Below, piece after piece: positions 1-11,515 of a stretch of 64,000 nucleotides of DNA. How positions within the stretch are numbered: position 1 is the stretch's first letter; each line of letters begins with the position of its first letter. The stretch is from the NCBI GenBank assembly GCA_021292165.1, contig CM037879.1:260903921-260967920 (forward strand), given 5' to 3'. The translations under genes were made by a program, and so were the position numbers. The notes beneath the pieces were generated by a model. That model ran no database searches. It had not been told where the DNA came from and saw nothing but the letters and a program-made list of their open reading frames with translations. This DNA comes from Shinisaurus crocodilurus. Taxonomy: Eukaryota; Chordata; Lepidosauria; Squamata; Shinisauridae.

Positions 1-1749
1 CAAAACAGGCATTATTTTGTGTCAAGCACTTTCATTTTTATTCCAGAGTAAGCGCAGGGGGCTGCCAGTCTGGATCGGGACACTAGCGTGGGGGTAGGGA
101 GACTGTGTCCCCTGCACCTACTCTAGAGTAAAAAAATGGGGAGGGGGGAGAGATCGCTGCTAGGCACAGATTTAAAGTAGTATCTGTTTGGCCCTCAGTG
201 GGCACGAAGAGGGTGGAGGAAGAGGATGGAAACATTTCCACGCTGTAACCGAGACCACATAGGCAGTAGGATCTTGGGGGCGGGGGGGGGGAAGGCACAG
301 ACAGAGCCTATGAGCAAAGGAGTTGCAACATGGTTCTGGGGATCGAGGGTGGTGGAGGTGGAGGAGGGAGGTTCATGACGTCACAAGTGCCAGCAACAGA
401 TCCACAAGCAGTCTTTCCCATTCAAGCTCCACCACTTAAATAATACGCAAAAGTGTGTTGTGTTCTTTAAAGGCTTGATCTTGGGACACAAGGAGTCTTT
501 CTATTTACAAAGCAGTGAAACTGCCACCACTTCCCTCACAGCGGTACTTTTGTACATACCCAGAGAAGCTACTTACCGGTACACTGACAGCACCCAAGGA
601 ATTCTTACTTCGCCACAAAAATGATCAGAGGGTCAAATGCAGAGCGTCATGATAGCCAGATAATGGGAACCAAGCCAGCTACTTCCTGAACCTCCCCCCC
701 CTCCCCCACCCCCCTGATAAAAGCAAAGAATGAGAATCTGAGAAAGAGGCTGGAGCATAGATAAAATCAGATAGGAAAAGAGCAGAAAACTTATAACTAA
801 AAATAATTTCATTTCTCTTGCAAATGTCCAAGGGCAGAGAGAGAGAGAGAGAAACGCTCTCTATTCATAAGGGACAATGCTAGCAATAAATCAAACAGTA
901 TAAAGAAAGGTTTACAATGGGGACTGCCACTGGTAACCCTTTAGTGGAAAAAAAATACAAAAAGGAAACTTTCCAAAACACAAATAGAAGCCACTTTAAC
1001 CAATCGCTTTTGTGAGGCGGCATGAGAATTGGTCGGAACAGAAAAGGAAAGGAGATTACATAACTTGGTACAGTGGAAAGATCTGGGCCTCTATAATATC
1101 CTTTGCACTCGGGATTCTGGGCATTAAATGCCAAGGCACATCTGATTAGGCACCAGAAGGAATCTTTGTTCCTTCCAAAGCCAACCACAAGTTCCTGGCA
1201 GCAATACAGAAGACTTACTCGGGCCTTCACCACATCACCGCAGTTCCTAAAGTGGTTTTCCAGAGAGAGAGAATTTTGTCAAGTAGGTTTTAAAAAGGAA
1301 CAGACCCTCCTCTGGTTTGAATATAATCCCTACTCCAACTGCTTCGTTAATACTCATCATCATTGTCCCCGTCGTCGTGGTCAAAGAAATATAACAAGAT
1401 CAGGGAGTGAGGTAGCTGCTTACAAATTTTAAAACTAACCTGACCAGGTGTTTCTAGTTGTATTTTTAAATTGAGATTGTGGTCATTCCGTCTCAAAGTA
1501 CTATCTTAAATGTACATCAGTTTAAATGAATGAAATTATGCAAACAAAGATCCCTTTCAGAAAAAAAAGGGGGGGGGACAGGGAAAATGTGAGAAATACA
1601 ATATATGCAAATTAAGCACATTTTTTCAAGATGACATATATATCACCATGGATACACCTTGCGTGCATCTCTCACCATTACATATACCTGGCAATATCCT
1701 CACTCCTCCTATGTCAGGGGAAGAATGGAGCAGGAGAGGCTGTTGTAGG

Positions 1750-1912
1750 CTCATAGAGTTGGAAGGGGCCTACAAGGCTATCGAGTCCAACCCCCTGCTC
1801 AATGCAGGAAACTAGAGGAGGGGTCTCCCATCCAAGTAATAACCAGGCCTGACCCTGCTTAGCTTTCCACACTCAGACAAGCTGAGCCAGTGTGAGCCAC
1901 AGGCCTCACAAA
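1750..1912 (-). repeat. 5S-rRNA-derived SINE with CR1-like tail, copy 1
   Basis: Read on the minus strand it opens with a 5S-like head: GGAAAGCTAAGCAGGGTCAG, then CCTGGTTATTACTTGGATGG and GAGACC. A linker (TAGTTTCCTGCATTGAGCAG) follows, then GGTTGGACTCGATAGCCTTG and CTTCCAACTCTATGA. The tail is CR1-LINE-like. The head matches the 3' half and internal control region of vertebrate 5S rRNA. Confidence 0.85.
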
Positions 1913-2039
1913 TATATCTACAAATATATCGCCTCCCACTTTCTTGGCACTCTTAAGGGTAAATATAGCACCTTAAGGGTAAATATACTAGGTAATGACC
2001 TGGCAACCCTACATCTTCCATGTCATCTTGTTTGTACAA

Positions 2040-3110
2040 TACAGATTGTAAGCCCTTCTGGGTTTTAGCTCAGAAGAGGCTAAAAGCCCCCCCCCCTTTT
2101 TAAAGGGAAACCGAGCTCAGGGTCCCTTTAAAAAGGGTTTTTTGAGTGGGATGGGGGGGGGGTTGGAATGGGACATACTCAGAGGTATGTCCCAGTTCAA
2201 ATCTACCCACTGCCTACTCAAACCCCCCTTTTTAAAGGGCCCCCAAGTTTTGAGTCACCTGTCATTAAAAAGGGGGGAAAGCACTTTTAGCCTTTCCGGA
2301 GCCCCTAGAGAGGCTCGGGACAAAGGCCAAACATTGTTCCCCCATGGGGACTAAAGGGGGAAGAAACAAAAAAATATGAGGATATTGTTGAGAAGGGGGT
2401 ATGAATCCTGAAAAAAAACCCTCCTTAGCACAAAATCCCTTGTGGCTTGGATTTCTCTTGACAGCTCGCCTTTTGTGAGCTGTCCAGAGAAACCTGCGGG
2501 GGCGGGGGGGGGGGGAGAAGAGATTTTCAAGCCTCTGCTCTGCAGTGTCCAGGGCGGGTACCCTGGACACTGCCCCAGGTGAGGCTTGAAATCCACCCGT
2601 TTGCGCTTCTGCGAACAGGCGCATTTGCGCAAACGGGATTGAAAATCTAAAAAAATAATAGGGTTTTTTTTTTTGCACACATCTCTGTGCACAAAAAAAT
2701 TAAAAAACAAAATGCTGCACAGCCACAGGCAGCCCCTCCAAGGTACCGCTAGGGCATCGTGGAGGGACAAGTCATAGCTGTCCAAAGCGGGATTGCGACA
2801 GCTGGCTTTCACAATCTCCCCTCCAAAAAAAGTTTCAAAGGGAAACACGCTGCAATGAGCCCAAAATGGCTTGCAACAGCGGCAGGGATGGGGGGGGGGA
2901 AGACTCATTCCTCCCAAGGTGTCCCCTGGGATACCTGCGGGAGGACCGAGGGGGGGAGGAGATGGGGGAGGAAGGGACCAGCAACTCACGATGTGCCTGA
3001 TCGTGTTGTGCCGCAGAGTGAGTTGTCATCTCATCCGACCCGGGCCAGCGTAGCGCTGCATCAGGGCATCGTGGGAACGTCAAACTGGTGAATGGCTCAC
3101 AGGCAGCTGC
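2040..3110. repeat. GC-rich block of nested palindromes, probably DNA-transposon remnants
   Basis: 2124-2239 is a ~115-bp hairpin with centre GGGACATAC-TCAGAG-GTATGTCCC and arms in CCCTTTAAAAAGGG / CCCTTTTTAAAGGG. 2542-2573 is a perfect 13-bp stem (GCAGTGTCCAGGG / CCCTGGACACTGC). It lies between ATTTTCAAGCCTC (2522) and GAGGCTTGAAAT (2581). 2597-2637 is an 11-bp perfect stem, CCCGTTTGCGC / GCGCAAACGGG. Long open frames occur on both strands but look like by-products of high GC. Edges are approximate. Confidence 0.5.
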
Positions 3111-4145
3111 CACAGATTGCTGCAGTGCTGCCTCTGCCCACTGTGTTAGCATCAGCACTGAATGCCAGGGTGGGCCCGTTCCAAAGTGGGGGTCGGGGAG
3201 CCACGCCAAGTTGAGTCAGCCTCCCAGGGGGCACTTTGCCGGGGGCTCCTTACACCCGCAGCCGGCTTTGCTGGTGAGCTCAGCTTGGCTTTCTGGGTCA
3301 TAAGTGGTGCAGGCCTGCCATAACCGAATACACTGCCTTCTTGAGATACACTCAGCCAAGGATCCTGGAATAAGCTCTATTGCAAACAGCCACTGTCGGT
3401 CCAGCATCTCTTCAGGAACCAGCTGGAAGGCAACCTAATCATGACCATCTTCTGGTCAATCCAGGTTATACCCGAGCCTCCTTGCAAGCAAATCTTCAAC
3501 AGCTGCCCCTGAAAGAGCCTCTCTTATTTCAAATGAATTTCTGGAAGTTAGGATATTTTATTTCTATTTCTCACCACACCACACATACACATACACACAC
3601 CTTTTCTTCGCCCTTCTTTGGCCTCGAAAGCTTGGCTAAACCCAGCAAACTACGGCCTAAATGATGAGCACGTTTCACAGTCACTTCTGACTGTCAACAG
3701 GCATTACTAGCGGCATAATACACTCTGCAGCTTGTTCTTTACATACTGTACTCTATTCAGTCCCTATTTCCCAAATTACAGTTGCTGGAGCCCATTAAAT
3801 TTGTTAAAAAGCACATTTAAAACCAAACCTGTTAAGTTACAAACAGAACCTCTAATTTTCCTTTCCAAAACAGAGGCACAGCCAAGAGACAAAAGAGACG
3901 CAGGGTTGGGGGAGGGAGACCGCTCCGAAATAGACATCTGGAAGAAATCTGCAGCATGTAGCCACTGGGTGTCATTTTTGATATATTCTGGGTCAGCCGG
4001 AGCACTTCGTGGCAGGCCAAATTTATTCCAACAAGAAAAAGCAATCGTAACTGAAACAGACTAAGCGGAGGAGTCCACGGTGCCTAGCCTGCATTTGCTA
4101 ACTACTAATCAGAAAAGTGCAGATCTGCTCATCAAACAGATATTA

Positions 4146-4418
<273 letters not shown>

Positions 4419-4702
4419 TTAAGCATCAGTCATGAAACACACAGGCCACCACTGCAGGAACAAAGGCAAGCAAGGTTAGGTCATGGGGTTCATTCAGAAA
4501 GGCAAGTATCACTCCTGTACTGTTCACATGCACACACTTAATATAAAGGGGTGCATTTGTTTTTTCTTCTCCTTCAGGAAGGAGATCATGTTAGTGAAGC
4601 CAAGAGAGTTCACATGTCTGTATTCATTTAATCAATTGATAGACCACTCACCATATCTAAAAGACATCCTCTAGTCCGCTTTCCAGCAAGGGAGTGACGC
4701 AG

Positions 4703-4840
4703 CCTTCCCCAACCTGGTGCCTTCCAGATGTTTTGGACTTCAACTCCCATCAGCCCCAGCCAGCATGGCCCATGGTCAGGAATGCTGGGCATTTTAGTCC
4801 AAAACATCTGGAGGGCACCAGTTTGGGAGGCTGGACAAAG
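4703..4840. mobile_element. Family B palindromic MITE
   Basis: AACCTGGTGCCTTCCAGATG to AACATCTGGAGGGCACCAGT, an inverted pair. The interior TTCAACTCCCATCAGCCCCA pairs with a degraded right arm. Edges approximate. Confidence 0.8.
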
Positions 4841-4941
4841 GCATCCTGGGAAGCTGTGGAGCACTCTACCCAGGTGAGGTTCACAGGAACAAACAGCTCA
4901 ACTCAGGAGTACAGGTAGACTCTTCTCGTTAAAGGGGAGCA

Positions 4942-5130
4942 GGGAGGGGCGGATATGGCTCAGTAGTAGGGCACATGGTTTGCATGCAAAAGCTCCCGGG
5001 TTCAATCCCTGACATCTCCAGTTAAAAGGATCAAGAAGCAGGTGCTAGGGAAAGACCTCCAGCAGAGACCCTGACGAGCTGCTGCAAATTGAGTACATAA
5101 TACTGAGCTAATGGACTAGTGGTCTGACGG
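4942..5130 (+). repeat. tRNA-derived SINE, copy 1
   Basis: Plus strand. Box A-like TGGCTCAGTAGTAGG (4956-4970) and box B-like GGTTCAATCC (about 4999-5008) show the tRNA origin. The body runs through GACCTCCAGCAGAGACCCTG to CTGAGCTAATGGACTAGTGG. It abuts a truncated Sauria SINE at 5133. Confidence 0.8.
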
Positions 5131-5258
5131 GATTTATTTATTTATTATATTTACACCCCGCCTTTTTTCCTGCAAGGAACCCAAGGCGGCTTACATAATC
5201 CACCTCTCCATTTTATCCTCATAACAACCCTGTGAGGTAGGTAGGGATGAGGCAGCTT
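5131..5258 (-). repeat. Sauria-type SINE, 5'-truncated
   Basis: Minus strand. The tail starts as TTTATTTATTATATTTACAC, then CCCGCCTTTTTTCCTGCAAG and GAACCCAAGGCGGCTTACAT, and the core reaches CAACCCTGTGAGGTAGGTAG. The tRNA-like head is missing. Confidence 0.85.
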
Positions 5259-5319
5259 CATGTTATGAAGACATGGCACTCTTGCTTTCTCAGAGATTTA
5301 ACTCATGGCTACTTCCCAC

Positions 5320-5521
5320 CAGGGGAGGCTGGTGACTCCTATGTCAGTGGGGCTCCTTATCCATTGTAGCTTTTATTCTGAGCTTTATAGGAGCTACCCA
5401 TGGTGCTGTACTCCATCCCCAAAATAGGTTCACCACCACGGAGCACCATGGATAGCTCCTTATCCATAAAAGGTGCAATGGATAAGGAGCCCACTGACAC
5501 AGGAGTCCCCAGCCTCGCCTG
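5320..5521. mobile_element. Palindromic hAT MITE (family A), copy 1
   Basis: Foldback element with ends CAGGGGAGGCTGGTGACTCC and, inverted, AGGAGTCCCCAGCCTCGCCTG at the right. Flanked by CTTCCCAC (5312-5319) and CTTCCTAC (5522-5529), an 8-bp duplication with one mismatch, as expected for hAT. The arms are near-complementary over most of the length, around a short GGTTCACCACCACGGAGC centre. Confidence 0.85.
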
Positions 5522-5896
5522 CTTCCTACGTGTTGCTTTTTCTACTACACAGAAAGTACTTTCACTTGGGGGGCGGGGAGCATGAAATCCATATGTAATT
5601 TGTTGCATGTGTCAAACAAACAGGCACTACCATCTGTGATATATCCATAACGTCTGACCACAGCTTAGTTGTTGCACAATATGCACAGGGTGGTGTATGT
5701 ATCTTGCGATTCCATGGGAGCGCAGGGAAAACACAGCACTATGAGACTGGGCAGAGAAGACAGCTGCTTAAGCTGCAAACCTACACACAGTAATCTGGTA
5801 GTAAGGGTGCTTTCCACACGGACAGCTCCTAGCGCTACCAGTCAAGAGACATTGTGCAGTTATCCTGTCTTTTCATCCTTAATGGATTTTTTTCTG

Positions 5897-6545
5897 AGAA
5901 CATAGGAAACTGCCTTATACTAAGTCAGACCATTGGTCCATTTTTGCCCAGGATTGTCAACACTGACTGGCAGCCACTCTCCAGGGTTTCAGGCAGGATT
6001 CTTTCCTTTTTGGAAAAAGATCCCCTATAATAAGCGGATCTGCCCATGTGGGACGGGGGAGGTAGAAACAGCGGGTCATGTACTTCTTTATTGCAATTTT
6101 TATCAGGGCCTTAGAGATACCTTCATAACTCCACTTATACAAAAAACTCCCGGTAGGTCAAACAAATTTTACCTAGAGTATTTACTGTCTGACCAGAATC
6201 CAAGTATCACAACCAAAGTGGCCAGTTTCTGTGTAGCAGCCATAAATTGCCGATAGGGGATGATGGATTAAAATTGCTAAATATTAAAGTTATTAAATAT
6301 TGTGAATTTTTTACTGTATGTCGATTTTTGAATTCCCAATTTCAAACTCTATTTTTAAATTTTAATAATGTTTCCTGTATTGTATTGGATTACTTTTTTG
6401 TTTATCCGTTTTTATAGTTGGCTGTCTGCCGTAATAAATTGTTGTTGGATTCTTTCCTAGCCCTACCTGGAGATGCCAGGGGTCGAGCCGGGGACCTTCT
6501 GAATGCAAAGCAGGTGCTCTACCACTGAGCCACGGCCCCTCTTCT
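5897..6545 (-). repeat. tRNA-derived SINE, copy 2, split by a LINE insertion
   Basis: Minus-strand copy in two parts. 5897-6007 holds the 3' body (AGTCAGACCATTGGTCC). 6447-6545 holds the tRNA-like head (reverse complement of AGCAGGTGCTCTACCACTGA). The two parts rejoin exactly when 6008-6446 and one copy of the duplicated GGATTCTTTCC are removed. Confidence 0.85.
6008..6446 (+). mobile_element. 5'-truncated non-LTR retrotransposon nested in the SINE, 11-bp TSD
   Basis: Flanked by GGATTCTTTCC at 5997-6007 and 6447-6457, a perfect 11-bp duplication. It encodes a LINE C-terminal peptide with RICPCGTGEVETAGHVLLYC, then LRDTFITPLIQKTPGRSNKF and a VASFCVAAI motif, ending at a stop near 6256. About 190 bp of AT-rich 3' UTR follows, ending GTAATAAATTGTTGTT. 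The Cys/His-rich CPC-HVLLYC region is typical of the last segment of reverse-transcriptase proteins from reptile LINEs. The clade is not assigned. Confidence 0.82.
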
Positions 6546-7609
6546 AAGAAATAAATAGAAAATAAAGATGGAAGAAGCAGTGGAAAAACAGGAGGGTTAC
6601 AAGTGGAAGAGTAAGAGTGCCTTCCTGGATCACAGCCAACAGGGAGAGAGGGTGTTTGGAGATGGATGGCATTTGGCACGACCAATCAAAAGACATTATG
6701 CAGCTATTCTATCTTTTCCTCCTTAACATTTTTTTTGCTTGTTTGTTTGTTTTTGGAGGAAAGGGGAAAAAATGGCAGAAGTGGTAGGAAATGGTGTAAT
6801 TTGTGGAGCATAATTTCAACACTTATATACGTAAATACTTTCATACTGTGTGAGTGTTTATTCCTTTGGGCGCCTATGCCTTGAGCATGATCTTGCTTGC
6901 TTGTTTCGGAGCTCTCTCCCTTTTTTCTTGGCTTAAGAAGTGGTAGGAAAACATAGGAGGGCTGCAAGAGGAAGACAATGCTATCTATCTGGACCCACTG
7001 TAACATTCTGTGAATGAGGCAGGCAATTGCATGATAAAAGCCTTGTCTGGAAGCACCTTATGTCTCATTCGGGGTTACTTTTAAGTAGACACCTATATGA
7101 TTGTGCTATTAGAAACTCAACTATCTTTTTCTTTCTTTCTTTCTTTTAAAGCAAGTTTCCAACCTTTTGTGGCTGCACAGATATGCTTCAGCGTTAAGTG
7201 GGGAAGAAGACCTGCTGAAATCTTAGAAGCCAGAGAAGTAGCTGGAAAAGATTTCCCATGGTTTGGGGCAGGGTTGTAGTGCTCTGCATAGCTCCTTGTC
7301 CTGGACTAGCAAAGCCAAAATCAATTAAGCCAAGTGGGGAAAAGTTACAAAATTAGAGCATATGCATTTTGTGTAATTTATCCAGCCTGCAGAACCTGTA
7401 TGTTCTTTGCACAGAATTTTTTTTTTTTGCTTCAGTATATATTTAATATATTATTTAGTATAAAAGCAATGCTTTAAGCTGCAGCCCTAAACATACAAAG
7501 GAGGAGAAAGCCCTACTGAACACAATTAGATTTCTAAGTAAACATGCATAGCATTGTGCTGTTAGTAACCTAAAGAATGGGCCAATGTGATATACTTCTG
7601 TCCTTAAAA

Positions 7610-8100
7610 AGCTCTAAAGGACTTGGGACCAGGTACCTTTAGATCCACCTTCTCCTTGGATGTGCCCTCTCCCATGTGCTTCAATCAAGGTCCTGATCCA
7701 TGTACCCCTGCTGACTACAGAAGAAGGCTATGAGAAGCAGATCTTTTCAGTTCTGATGCCAACCACATGGAATACCATCCCTGGGGAAACCCACGTGGCC
7801 CCATCGTTAATAGTTTTTTGGCCACTGGCCAAGTCATGACTCTTCCCAGAGGCCTTTGTGGCTTTCAGGCTGGCAGTATTGTTATCTTTTATACTGCTGT
7901 TGATGGGGCTATGCATATTTTATTGACTACTTTTGCTGCCTTAAAAAAAAAAAGTTTGATGGTTATTGTTATTTACTACTCTGTGTGTGTATATTCAGAG
8001 CTTCAATTCTTTTCTTTTACTTCTACTGTCTGTTAGCCTCTTTGTTGTTGTTGTTTTGACGAGAGAGAGGGATACAATTGAAATATAATAAAGCAAATAA
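7610..8100 (+). mobile_element. CR1/L2-group LINE 3' fragment, heavily decayed
   Basis: CTTGGGACCAGGTACCTTTA and TGGAATACCATCCCTGGGGA correspond to LG-PGYL and WNTIPGE-like protein segments. The tail is GAAATATAATAAAGCAAATA. Confidence 0.6.
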
Positions 8101-8559
8101 TGTGGAATCCGTACACAAACATGTTGACAAATCTAGATCCCCCTTCAGGAAATGTGGTCTCCTATACTGTATGTATATCTGAAGACTCCCACGCCAATGG
8201 AAAAGGCTGCTGTTCTTTTCTTACTAGGAAATTGTGGCATCGTACATGAAGCATATGTGATACCCAAATCAAAAGCCACAGTTTTTGAATCAGATGACTT
8301 CCTTTGGCAAAAGGAGCCAGACACATTCCAACATGTTGCTCCTGGCAAGAAATTCATTCCAGCACACACTATTTGTTTTCCTTGTGACTGAAAGCATATG
8401 GTCAAATTCCACGAAGCAGAAACACTTTTCTTTCTCCCTTCGTCTAGAATTGCATAACTGAGATTTCTTGATAGCCGTACAATATTTAACAGGAACATAT
8501 GTGCAGCTGGAATTGTGATCGTAATATAAAATAGCCATAGTTTAAAGGAGTAGGTGTGA

Positions 8560-8700
8560 TGGGCAGGGAGGAGCTAAGGTCCAATTGGCAACGCTCCTTT
8601 ACCAGGATTGTGGGTTTGAATCTCATTTGGTCTCATGTGGGTTGATCGTCTCCTAGCCAACCAGCTATAAAGCGGAGCTGGGTAAACGGGATGGAGAAAA
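8560..8700 (+). repeat. Possible tRNA-derived SINE-like fragment
   Basis: A box-B-like GGGTTTGAATCTC lies in TTGTGGGTTTGAATCTCATT (8608-8627), preceded by AAGGTCCAATTGGCAACGCT. No second copy here for comparison. Confidence 0.3.
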
Positions 8701-8799
8701 GTATTCAAACACAGTGTAGGGGTAAAAAAAAAGGAAAAGGAAAAAGGAGAGAGATATTTGATTGAACAAGAGATCATGGTATAGCCCTACTATTAAGCA

Positions 8800-9810
8800 G
8801 GATGAGGCAACCCATTTTATAACTGTTATCCATGCCTTGGCTACATCACGTTTAGACTACTGAAATACGCTCTACATGGGGCTACCCCTGCAGAGTGTCC
8901 AGAAGCTTCAACTGGTGTAAAAAGGGGCAACTAACTGGTGCACGGTACTGGGACCATATTACACCTCTCTTGAAAGACCTGCACTGGTTGCCACTTGCTT
9001 TTCAGGCAAAATTCAAGGTGTTGGTTTTAACCTTTAAAGGCCTAACAGGGTGATCCTATGGCCCCTAGACAGTGTCCAGGGTGCCACAGGATTCTTTGCA
9101 TTCCCAGATCTGTGGTTGGAAAAGAGCTCTGACCTCAAAGCTGGGCATCCACACGCGCACAGCCAGCGCAGAAAGAACTGCGCCAGCTGCTTCTCCAACC
9201 TCAGAGAAGGGGTAAAGGGAGCCTCCGTTCCAGGTGGCGGGGAGGGGAGGAGACTGGAGCCACTAGGGTATGATGTATCCTGGCTGTCCGAAGTGCCACA
9301 GCTAGATGGCTGAAATCAGTTGTCTAGCTGACTTGCAGGGCAGGAGGAGAGGGGAGGCCAAGATCACCTCCGTGCTCCTCCCGCCCTGCATAGGATGCCC
9401 ACAATCCTCTGGGTTCGGAGGTTTACGGGCATCCCCAATGGGTTGTACACTAAATGGCTTGAGACCTGGCTAGCTAAGGGACCACCTGTCTCACCATGAA
9501 CCTGCCCAGGTATTAAGATCTGCAGGAGAGGCCCGTTTGTTGGGCAAGCATGAAAGGGCTTCCTCCTGTGTTGCCCCCAAGCTATGGAATGTGCCCCCTC
9601 AGGAAATATAATTGACCCCCACTCTCTTCACATTCCCTTTAGAAAGGGTGTGAAGATGCATCTCATCAATGTAGCTTTTAAAAATGTGTAGTTCTAATGT
9701 TTTTACTGTTTTAAGTTTTTATTGTTTTAAATTGTTGTACACTACCTTGACAGATTTTGGAAGATACGGTGCTATATAAATGTTAATAAATAAATAAATA
9801 AATAAATAAA
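8800..9810 (+). mobile_element. CR1/L2-group LINE 3' fragment split by a Harbinger-like element
   Basis: Parts 8800-9045 and 9451-9810. The first encodes degraded LDYWNTLYMGLPLQSVQKLQ and HITPLLKDLHWLPLAFQAKF-like peptide; the second covers the end of the protein and the 3' UTR, ending TATAAATGTTAATAAATA. Stops are frequent. The protein style matches L2. Confidence 0.8.
9046..9450. mobile_element. Harbinger-like ~405-bp element with TAA TSD, inserted in a LINE
   Basis: Starts CAGGGTGATCCTATGG and ends CCAATGGGTTGTACAC, between two TAA trinucleotides (9043-9045 and 9451-9453). Removing it rejoins the host LINE as CCTAAATGGCTTGAGACCTG, a standard LINE sequence. The interior shares CTAGATGGCTGAAATCAG and the GGTTTACGGGCATCCC region with 33720-34180 and 57149-57549. 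Confidence 0.82.
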
Positions 9811-9873
9811 TACATGGTTTTTAGGAACCAGATGTTCAGCTACCATTAAAAGGGAAGTATTGCCAATTCCTTA

Positions 9874-9968
9874 CAGTCCAATCCTATGCATGCTTACTCA
9901 GGAGAAGTAGGGTCACATTGAATTCAGTCAGGCTTATTTCTGCTCAAGTGTGCACAGGACTGCAGCTG
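9874..9968. mobile_element. Short MITE (family E, CAATCCTATGCATGCTTACT type)
   Basis: TCCAATCCTATGCATGCTTA, GGTCACATTGAATTCAGTCA, then TTATTTCTGCTCAAGTGTGC. Imperfect palindrome of a repeat also seen at 41770-41870, 50498-50575 and 55452-55636. Confidence 0.65.
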
Positions 9969-10239
9969 TAGTTTATCATTTTATTTTTACCACCAAAAGA
10001 GTCATCATTCGATTTTTTGCCTTCAGCATAACAAAAGCCTCGAAGAGAGCTTAGGTTTAATGAGGAGAAGATGAATGAAGATGAATGAGATGAATGAAAA
10101 CCTCAGCCTGGACTTTTACAAGAAACCAAGAAGGAAAGATACCACATACTGTGGGCTTCCTGTAAAAAAACAAACAAAAAGGATTCTGTAAAGGGACACC
10201 GTCTCCATGGTATACAAGGATGTGGCCAGCACTTTATTA

Positions 10240-10390
10240 ATTAATGTTTAAAAAATTGTTTCCCGCTTTTCTTGAAAAATAACTCAAAGTGGCTTACAAC
10301 AAAATCAGAATTTAAAAAAATTAGCAATAACATGAGAACTATTTAGTTTTCAGCAAATATTCAGCAATAAAAAAGCAGCAGTCAGCAGAA
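10240..10390 (-). mobile_element. CR1/L2-like LINE tail, minus
   Basis: TTTCCCGCTTTTCTTGAAAA, CAAAGTGGCTTACAACAAAA: the reverse complement of the common LINE 3' UTR end. Confidence 0.5.
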
Positions 10391-10485
10391 TAAAAAGATG
10401 AATCAGTCCTCAGTCAAAACAAACAAATGGAGCAAAGGAAGCAGTGTTACTTTTTTTTTTAGTTTACTGCTCCCTAGGCCTAGGG

Positions 10486-11411
10486 CAGTGATGGCGAACC
10501 TATGGCACGGGTGCCACAGCTGGCACACAGGGACCTCTCTGTGGGCACTCGAGCCATTGGTCACCAGATCACGAAAAGACTGTGCCCTTCTGCAAAACAC
10601 TAATGATTTTGTTTTTTCTCACAGTGTGGAACAGAATGATTTCATTCTAGAATTCCCGTTACAGAATTCTTTTCTACATTGTTATCACATTTAAAAGATT
10701 TTGAAGAATGATGCACAGGGCATGGCTTGAATGTAAAGCCCTAACAGTTGACCTGAGTGCTGCATGTGTTGCTCTCAAACTAACGGAGTATGAGCCAAGG
10801 TTTGACAAATTATCAGCATGCATGCAATAGCAAAAATCACATTAATTGTGCAAAAGCATGCCCAATGCAAACTTTTACCTAATGCAGTGTTTGCAGTCCA
10901 AGACATAACATATTTAAAATGTGTTAAGCACGTTTAGTTTTCTTGTTTATCTTGCTCATCCTAGTACAGGTTGACTTTTACTTTTACTAATCCGACACCT
11001 GTAGAAGCAGGGAAAGGACCCGGGGTAAAGCTTGCCCCATACAGTTTCAGTCTGGCATATAGGTAATCATATTACAAGTTGAGAATCCCTTATCCAAAAA
11101 TACATGTGCCTAATTATTTTAAAAATTTGTATAAATTCCCGTCAGGCTATGTGTACAATGTAGTACTATAATAATTTTTTGAGATGATTTTTTTTTCAAC
11201 AAAAAACTGTTTGTATCATTGAAAGCTCTGTTATTGTGTTTTTCTTTTAAGACAAAAGATGTTAATTAGTTCAGACAACTGATATGAGTTGTTTTTCTAA
11301 AACTAAAACCTCGGTATTCAGTTTTAATTGCAGTGTTGGCACTTTGAAATAAATAAGTTGGTTTTGTGTTGCAGTTTGGGCACTCGGGCTCAAAAAGGTT
11401 CGCCATCACTG
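10486..11411. mobile_element. OC1-like hAT transposon remnant, perfect 8-bp TSD
   Basis: Starts CAGTGATGGCGAACCTATGG and ends AAAGGTTCGCCATCACTG. Flanked exactly by GCCTAGGG (10478-10485 and 11412-11419). The ends match what I recall of the OC1 (OposCharlie1) family, reported as horizontally transferred among tetrapods. The 926-bp interior is AT-rich, with no transposase-length open frame, so it is a deleted copy. The OC1 name is from memory and needs a library match. Confidence 0.75.
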
Positions 11412-11515
11412 GCCTAGGGAGTGAAATTGACTAGCCCAAAAGAATTCTTGCAGTTTTCACCTCCGTTAGAAACATGCTTCCAAGCTCCCCCACAGTTATG
11501 GTCCCTCCCTTCTCC

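Noticed and set aside
1347..1415. Minus-strand terminal-exon-like sequence: acceptor GTAAGCAG then 22 codons ending YFFDHDDGDNDDEY and a stop, with a possible AATAAA on the minus strand near 41-46.
   Set aside because: ABTB3 needs many more exons after 4147, the acceptor has no clear polypyrimidine tract, and I do not recognise the peptide. Probably chance; an alternative terminal exon cannot be excluded.
2351..2989. 212-codon minus-strand frame.
   Set aside because: Lies in the palindromic GC-rich block; low-complexity Pro/Ser composition; no domain.
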